NCBI GenBank assembly: GCA_050747865.1
Contig: JBOGJI010000005.1
Coordinates: 1 to 11,093 of the forward strand
DNA from: JBOGJI01 sp050747865
Lineage (GTDB): Bacteria; Acidobacteriota; Thermoanaerobaculia; Multivoradales; JAHEKO01
Length of the DNA: 11,093 bases
Direction: 5' to 3'
A program made the translations under genes and the position numbers. Below are positions 7,128 through 11,093 of the stretch, one piece after another (position 1 is the stretch's first letter; every line of letters begins with the position of its first letter). The notes beneath the pieces are model-generated. The model ran no database searches. It was given only the letters and a program-made list of their open reading frames with translations, and was not told the origin of the DNA.

Positions 7128-9908
7128 TCAACCGGGCGGCGCCTCGATTCGGTTCGGGCGCGCTTCAACCGCGAGGCGTGCGCTGAGGATCCTCGCGTCC
7201 CGTGCCCGCGGGTCGTCGGCTCCGAACGCCGCTTCGAGCACGGGGAGCGCCTCGTCGAGCAGACGCGATGCCTCGTCGTTCCGGCCTCGCTCGATCAGAG
7301 CGCGAGAGAGGTCGAGGCGGAAGGTTGCCAGCCGGGGGCTGTCCCGACTCGCCAACGGTTCATACATCGCGAGGGCTCGACGCAGGCGCGCCTCCGCCTC
7401 GTCCCACCGACCCTCCCGGCCGGCCAGGACTCCCAGGTCCCACTCGGCCAGCGCGACCAACGAGTGTCCCGGCGGCAGCTCGGACGCGAGCGGCCCCAGA
7501 ACCTCCTCGTAGACCCGGCGCGCCGCCGCGTAGCGCCGCTGCTCGCGCAGAGCGCCGCCCAGGAGCCAGAGCGAGCTGGCGACGCGAATCGGCGCCTCGT
7601 GCTGGCGTGCCAGAGCCACCGAGCGGCGCGCGCTCGCCTCGGCCTCCGCGAAGCGCCCGTCACGCGTCAGGACCGTGGTCAGCAGCCGCAGCACGCCGCT
7701 GAGCTGCGCCCATTGCGGCTCTGGAGGGGCTTCGAGAATGGTCGCCGCGCGGCGTATGTGCCGCTCCGCTGCCGCGAGCTCCCCGCGCTCGTTCTCCAAT
7801 TCGGCGGCTACGTAGAGCATGCCGGCGGTCTCGTAGTGGTCGGGACCGAAGAAGGTGTCGAACACCTGCAGCCCTTCGCGCACGATCTCCTCCGCCGTCT
7901 CGTACTCGCGGCGGAAGATCGCGATGTTGCCGAGCATGCGCAGCGCGAAGGCGTATTCGGACGTCACCTCCTCTGGCCGCTCGCGGTAGATCGCGGCACC
8001 CTCGAGCAGCAGCTCCTCGACCTCGTCGAAGCGGCCCTGGTGACCGGCGGCGAGCCCCAGGTGGACGAGCGTGGAGGCGACCCGGTGATCCCGCTCGCCG
8101 TAGATCTGCCGCTGCAGGGCCAGGGCACGGCGCAGGATGCGCTCTGCCTCCTCGTAGCGGGTTACCGACGCGACGAGCACCTGGCCGAGGAGCGCCAGGG
8201 TGTCCGCAACCCGGGGATCCCTCGGGCCGTGAAGCGCCCGATGGCCGCGCAGCGCCTCGCGCAAGAATGCCTCTGCCTCTCTCCAGCGGGTCTGGGTGGC
8301 GCGCGCGGCTCCCGCCTCCTGGAGCAGGTCGGGAACCTGGGGAGCGCCGTTCACGGCGAGGCGACGGTAGATCCGCACCGCCTCCTGGAGGTGCCCTGCC
8401 GCCCGCTCCGGCTCGCCGAGACGGCGGTAGACGCGACCGAGGGCCGCCAGCATCGCCGCTCGTGTCTCGGGCTGGTCGGCCAGCCGCGTGCGGATCCGCT
8501 CGTCGCCGCGGGCCAGCAGCTCGCGGGCTGTGATGTCGCGGCCGCGAGCGCGGGCGGGCTCGGAGAGCTCGAACAGTTCGACCAGGAACGCGGTCACTTC
8601 CTCGGCACGGTCGCGCTCGGCGGTGACGCGCTCCGCCAGCCGGCGGTTGTGCAGCGCCGAGCGGACACTCGCGACTACCAGGCTTATCAGCAAGAGCGCC
8701 ATCACACTCGTCGAGGCCACCGCCAGGCGGTGGCGGCCGACGAAGCGGGCGAGCCGGTAGCCGAAGCTCGGCGGCCGGGCGGCCACCAGCCGGCCGGTCA
8801 GGTGGGCCTCGAGGTCGGCCGCCAGCGCCCCGGCCGAGCCGTAGCGGCGCTCGGGCTCGGGAGCGAGGGCACGGAGCAGTACGGCGTCCAGGTCGCCGGC
8901 GAGGCGGCGGCGTAGCTCGCTCGGCGTGGTGCCGCGCGCTCGGGCGATCTCGGCCTGCTGGTCCTCCGGCAGCCCCCCGTACCGGCGGCTGGGAGACGGC
9001 GGCTCCGCTCGCAGCCGCTTCAGGGCGGCCGCCAGCGTGGGCTCCGTCTCGTCGTATGGCGGGACGCCGACCAGCAGGTGGTAGGCGAGGGCGCCGAGCG
9101 CGTACGTGTCCGTGGCCGTCGTCACCGCGCCGCCCGTGAGCTGCTCGGGGGCGGCCCACGCCGGCGTCAGCGGGGCGACGGTGCGCCCGCGGGTCGCCTC
9201 GGCGTCGACGTCGGTCAACAGCTTGGCGACGCCGAAGTCGAGCAGCTTGGGGTCTCCGTCCTCGGTGACCAGGACGTTGGCGGGCTTCAAGTCCCGGTGC
9301 ACGATCAGCCGGCGATGGGCGTATTCGACCGCTTCACACACCCGGCAGAGCAGCTCGATGCGCTCGCGGATGCCCGAGCGCCGTCCGTCGCACCAGGTGT
9401 CGATCCGCTCTCCCGCCACTCGCTCCATGACGAAGTAGGGGGTTCCGTCCCCGGTCACCCCGCCGTCGAGCAGCCGGGCGATCGCCGGATGCTCGAGGCC
9501 GGCGAGGATCTGCCGCTCGGCAACGAAACGATCGTGGCCCTCTCGTCCCGCCAGGCCCATGGCCAGGAGCTTGATCGCCACCTGCTGCTCGAACGCGCCG
9601 TCGGCGCGTTCCGCCAGGTAGACCACGCCCATGCCGCCGCGGCCTAGGGGCTCGAGCAACCGGTAGCTGCCGATGCGCCGGCCTGACAGGGGGGCCTGAG
9701 GCTCGTCGTCGCCTCGTAGACCCACGGCTTCGGCGAGCGAGCCCAGGAACGTCTCCGAACCCTCCTCGGCCGCGAGGATCGACTCGGCCTCGCGCTTGAG
9801 CTCCGCATCGCCGCACTCCAGGTCGAGGAACGCCCGCCGCTCCGCCTCGGGCAGCTCCCACGCGGCCGACAGCAGCTCCTGCAGGCGCGCCCAACGCTCG
9901 GGGTTCAT
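7128..9908 (-). CDS. Membrane-anchored Ser/Thr protein kinase with C-terminal TPR array
   Basis: The protein has 926 residues. An N-terminal helical region (about 1-60, with RWARLQELLSAAWELPEAER) is of the kind often found before the kinase domain in these bacteria. The Hanks-type kinase domain (about 80-375) is complete: G-loop G89-RGGMG, K113 (AIK), alpha-C E131, catalytic loop H204-RDLKPAN with D206, D224-F-G, and A253-P-E in the activation segment. One membrane helix (about 396-415) separates the cytoplasmic kinase from about 510 residues outside, made of roughly ten TPR-like repeats spaced about 42 residues apart (kinesin light chain type). This suggests a sensor whose TPR part binds a protein or peptide and controls kinase activity. 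Its ATG overlaps the sigma gene stop (ATGA), with GAGGG 7 bases upstream. All catalytic residues are intact, so it is probably active. Its substrate is not evident, and the cognate sigma factor is a candidate. Confidence 0.95.
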   Translation of the reverse strand: MNPERWARLQELLSAAWELPEAERRAFLDLECGDAELKREAESILAAEEGSETFLGSLAEAVGLRGDDEPQAPLSGRRIGSYRLLEPLGRGGMGVVYLAERADGAFEQQVAIKLLAMGLAGREGHDRFVAERQILAGLEHPAIARLLDGGVTGDGTPYFVMERVAGERIDTWCDGRRSGIRERIELLCRVCEAVEYAHRRLIVHRDLKPANVLVTEDGDPKLLDFGVAKLLTDVDAEATRGRTVAPLTPAWAAPEQLTGGAVTTATDTYALGALAYHLLVGVPPYDETEPTLAAALKRLRAEPPSPSRRYGGLPEDQQAEIARARGTTPSELRRRLAGDLDAVLLRALAPEPERRYGSAGALAADLEAHLTGRLVAARPPSFGYRLARFVGRHRLAVASTSVMALLLISLVVASVRSALHNRRLAERVTAERDRAEEVTAFLVELFELSEPARARGRDITARELLARGDERIRTRLADQPETRAAMLAALGRVYRRLGEPERAAGHLQEAVRIYRRLAVNGAPQVPDLLQEAGAARATQTRWREAEAFLREALRGHRALHGPRDPRVADTLALLGQVLVASVTRYEEAERILRRALALQRQIYGERDHRVASTLVHLGLAAGHQGRFDEVEELLLEGAAIYRERPEEVTSEYAFALRMLGNIAIFRREYETAEEIVREGLQVFDTFFGPDHYETAGMLYVAAELENERGELAAAERHIRRAATILEAPPEPQWAQLSGVLRLLTTVLTRDGRFAEAEASARRSVALARQHEAPIRVASSLWLLGGALREQRRYAAARRVYEEVLGPLASELPPGHSLVALAEWDLGVLAGREGRWDEAEARLRRALAMYEPLASRDSPRLATFRLDLSRALIERGRNDEASRLLDEALPVLEAAFGADDPRARDARILSARLAVEARPNRIEAPPG

Positions 9909-10495
9909 CCACCGGCCCTCAGCTCACGGTGAAGCCAGGCGCGGGCGGCGCGCCAGTCGCGCACCACCGTGGGCACGGACGCCCCGACGGCCTCGGCGGT
10001 CTCCTCCAGCCCCAGGCCGCCGAAGAAGCGGCACTCGACGACGCGCGCCTGGCGCGCGTCCAGCCTCTCCAGACGGGACAGGGCCTCGTCCAGCGAGATG
10101 ATCTCGTCGCGCGCCTCTGGAGACATCGCCGCGGCCTCGGCGGTGAGCGGCTCCCGTTGCCAGTCCCCACCCCGCTTCCCGGCCCCTGTGCGCCGCGCCC
10201 GGTCGATCAGGATCTGGCGCATCGCCTTGCAGGCGACGGCGAAGAAGTGGCCGCGGTTCTGCCAGCCCCGCGCGCCGCCTTCGAAGAGCTTCAGGTAGGC
10301 CTCGTGGATCAGCGCGGTGGTGTTGAGCGTCTCCTCGCCACGCCAGCGCCGGCGCTGGCGGTGCGCCAGCCGCTTGAGCTCGCCGTAGACCGCCTCGAAC
10401 AGCTCGTCCAGAGCCTCCCCCTCGCCCGCCCCCAGGGCCTGGAGCAGCTCGGTGATCTCACGCTCTTGCCCGTCCACGCCGATCGTTCCCCGCAC
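9905..10495 (-). CDS. ECF-type RNA polymerase sigma factor (PF07638/TIGR02999-like)
   Basis: The protein has 196 residues from the GTG at 10495, or 190 from the GTG at 10477. Region 2 (about 30-101) has L-F-E-A-V-Y-G-E-L-K-R-L-A, then N-T-T-A-L-I-H-E-A-Y-L-K-L and F-F-A-V-A-C-K-A-M-R-Q-I-L-I-D-R-A-R-R. This is characteristic of the family abundant in Acidobacteriota and Planctomycetota. Region 4 (about 137-193) has D-A-R-Q-A-R-V-V-E-C-R-F-F-G-G-L-G-L-E-E-T-A-E and a recognition helix around V-P-T-V-V-R-D-W-R-A-A-R-A-W-L. The Asp-rich core-binding motif of classical ECF factors is replaced by T-A-L-I-H-E-A-Y. The 10477 GTG has GGGGA 9 bases upstream and fits where family members usually begin (EREITELLQA), so it may be the true start. 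There is no anti-sigma gene. The coupled downstream kinase is the likely regulator (inference). Confidence 0.93.
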   Translation of the reverse strand: MRGTIGVDGQEREITELLQALGAGEGEALDELFEAVYGELKRLAHRQRRRWRGEETLNTTALIHEAYLKLFEGGARGWQNRGHFFAVACKAMRQILIDRARRTGAGKRGGDWQREPLTAEAAAMSPEARDEIISLDEALSRLERLDARQARVVECRFFGGLGLEETAEAVGASVPTVVRDWRAARAWLHRELRAGG

Positions 10496-10578
10496 ATCGT
10501 ACCGCCGATCTCCACGCCCCGGCCCCCGGTTTGATCAGGTCCGCCTCCGTTTTGCGTCTATCCAACTGAAACACGCCC

Positions 10579-10622
10579 GTCCGCTCCCCTCGGGACTACG
10601 GGAACCGCCGAGGAGAGGGGAC
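10579..10622. repeat. Imperfect inverted repeat in the sigma/lipoprotein intergenic region
   Basis: The arms gtccgctcccctcgg (10579-10593) and ccgaggagaggggac (10608-10622) pair at 13 of 15 positions around a 14-base loop. The repeat lies 18 bases before the Shine-Dalgarno sequence of the plus-strand lipoprotein and 84 bases before the sigma gene start. It could be an operator dyad for the divergent promoters or an mRNA leader hairpin. No T run follows, so it is not a typical terminator. Confidence 0.55.
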
Positions 10623-10640
10623 GAGGATCAACCAAAGATC

Positions 10641-10646
10641 AAGGAG
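10641..10646 (+). promoter_or_regulatory. Ribosome binding site of the lipoprotein gene
   Basis: AAGGAG lies 5 bases before the ATG at 10652 and 8 bases before the adjacent ATG at 10655. The usual spacing slightly favours the second ATG, a one-residue difference. Confidence 0.8.
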
Positions 10647-10651
10647 AGCCG

Positions 10652-11093
10652 ATGATGAAGCGCATCTTTCGATTTGGCCCCCTGCTGCTCGGGTCGTTGT
10701 TGGGCGGGTGCAACAGCTGCGTCGATGATCCTACGAGCGACTTGCAGGTCACCGGGATCGAGGTGACCCAGGCGGTGCAGACGCCGACCAACACGGTCGG
10801 CCTGGTCGCCCAACGCGGCACTACCGTACGGGTGACGCTCGATACCGGGTCGAGCAACGCCATCGACAACGTCTCGGGGCTGCTCTCGGTGTCGGTGGAC
10901 GGGACGTTTGTCACCCCCGCAGGGGGCATTCCCGCGGTCAACCAGCCGATCACCGTGCCCGCGCTGCCCGACCGCGACAGCGAGGACGACTCGCTCTACT
11001 TCGAGCTGCCGGCACCGACGGGCATCCCGGCCAGCAGCGACGTGGACTTCCACGTACTCGTCGCCGGCAACGGCCAGCTTCGCGAGGGTGACG
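10652..11093 (+). CDS. Putative exported lipoprotein (partial, runs off right edge)
   Basis: The frame is open from the ATG pair at 10652/10655 to the window end: 147 codons, with the C-terminus missing. The N-terminus MMKRIFRFGPLLLGSLLGGC is a lipoprotein signal peptide: basic start, hydrophobic core, and lipobox L17-G-G-C20 as the predicted lipidation site. After a short polar linker come V-T-G-I-E-V-T-Q-A-V-Q, then L-V-A-Q-R-G-T-T-V-R-V-T-L and beta-rich sequence (LLSVSVDGTFVTP, SLYFELPAP, VDFHVLV). I recall the combination of IxVTQAxQ with a V-A-x-R/K-x-T-x-V-R-V strand from large secreted proteins with immunoglobulin-like or CARDB-like modules, some with protease domains. The catalytic part, if any, would lie beyond the window. 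It is divergent from the sigma-kinase unit, so it could be its target. No function is assigned. Confidence 0.8.
   Translation, partial: MMKRIFRFGPLLLGSLLGGCNSCVDDPTSDLQVTGIEVTQAVQTPTNTVGLVAQRGTTVRVTLDTGSSNAIDNVSGLLSVSVDGTFVTPAGGIPAVNQPITVPALPDRDSEDDSLYFELPAPTGIPASSDVDFHVLVAGNGQLREGD

Larger units (their letters stand above)
10496..10651. promoter_or_regulatory. Divergent intergenic region, presumably holding promoters of the sigma-kinase unit and the lipoprotein
   Basis: This 156-base gap separates the divergent starts and is less G+C-rich in its middle (about 10529-10575) than the neighbouring genes. It contains the inverted repeat at 10579-10622. A poor housekeeping-like pair, TTGATC at 10531 and GTCTAT at 10556, is 19 bases apart, too wide to call a promoter. 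Placement of promoters here follows from gene orientation and not from a recognised motif. Confidence 0.45.

Noticed and set aside
7464..8915. A 483-codon plus-strand frame antisense to the kinase gene
   Set aside because: It is a shadow of the TPR region. The periodicity in the peptide mirrors the TPR repeats on the coding strand, and no start context or domain supports it.
10531..10561. TTGATC and GTCTAT as a housekeeping promoter for the lipoprotein
   Set aside because: The spacing is 19 bases and both boxes match consensus poorly, so this is within chance expectation.
10628..11053. A minus-strand frame opposite the lipoprotein start
   Set aside because: The plus strand has a good Shine-Dalgarno sequence, signal peptide and lipobox. 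The minus-strand peptide is His/Arg/Gly-rich with no recognisable feature.

Overview
The window is very G+C-rich and its codons strongly prefer G or C in third position, with many GTG starts. Two features suggest an Acidobacteriota-like bacterium (for example the Thermoanaerobaculia): a PF07638/TIGR02999-type ECF sigma factor coupled to a large Ser/Thr kinase-TPR protein, and a complete System I cytochrome c maturation operon. This is inference from gene content. Planctomycetota, Myxococcota or Gemmatimonadota are not excluded, and no marker gene is present.

Layout. Positions 1-6820, all on the minus strand and so read from right to left, hold one tightly packed operon in the order ccmA-ccmB-ccmC-ccmD-ccmE-ccmF-ccmG-ccmH-ccmI. 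The last gene runs off the left edge. Most junctions overlap by a few bases or are separated by only a few bases, so translational coupling is likely. Positions about 6780-7079 hold a short, unrecognised plus-strand reading frame that abuts or overlaps the start of ccmA and is followed by a hairpin. Positions 7128-10495 (minus) hold a two-gene unit: an ECF sigma factor, then a 926-residue membrane-anchored Ser/Thr kinase with a C-terminal TPR array, sharing an ATGA junction. Positions 10652 to the right edge (plus) hold the 5' part of a divergently transcribed lipoprotein gene, whose leader contains a strong imperfect inverted repeat.

How the genes work together. CcmA and CcmB (ABC transporter), with CcmC and CcmD, load heme onto the periplasmic chaperone CcmE. 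CcmF with CcmH (and usually CcmI) attaches heme to the CXXCH cysteines of apocytochromes c. CcmG, a thioredoxin-like protein, and CcmH keep those cysteines reduced. All key heme-ligand and redox residues are visible, so the pathway looks functional and the cell probably makes periplasmic c-type cytochromes. The sigma-kinase pair is probably a separate signalling module. The adjacent divergent lipoprotein is a plausible target or partner, but that is inference.

Nothing here is an obvious new system. The points most worth a second look are the sigma-kinase-lipoprotein locus with its inverted repeat, the orphan short frame next to ccmA, and the unusual C-terminal tail of CcmF.
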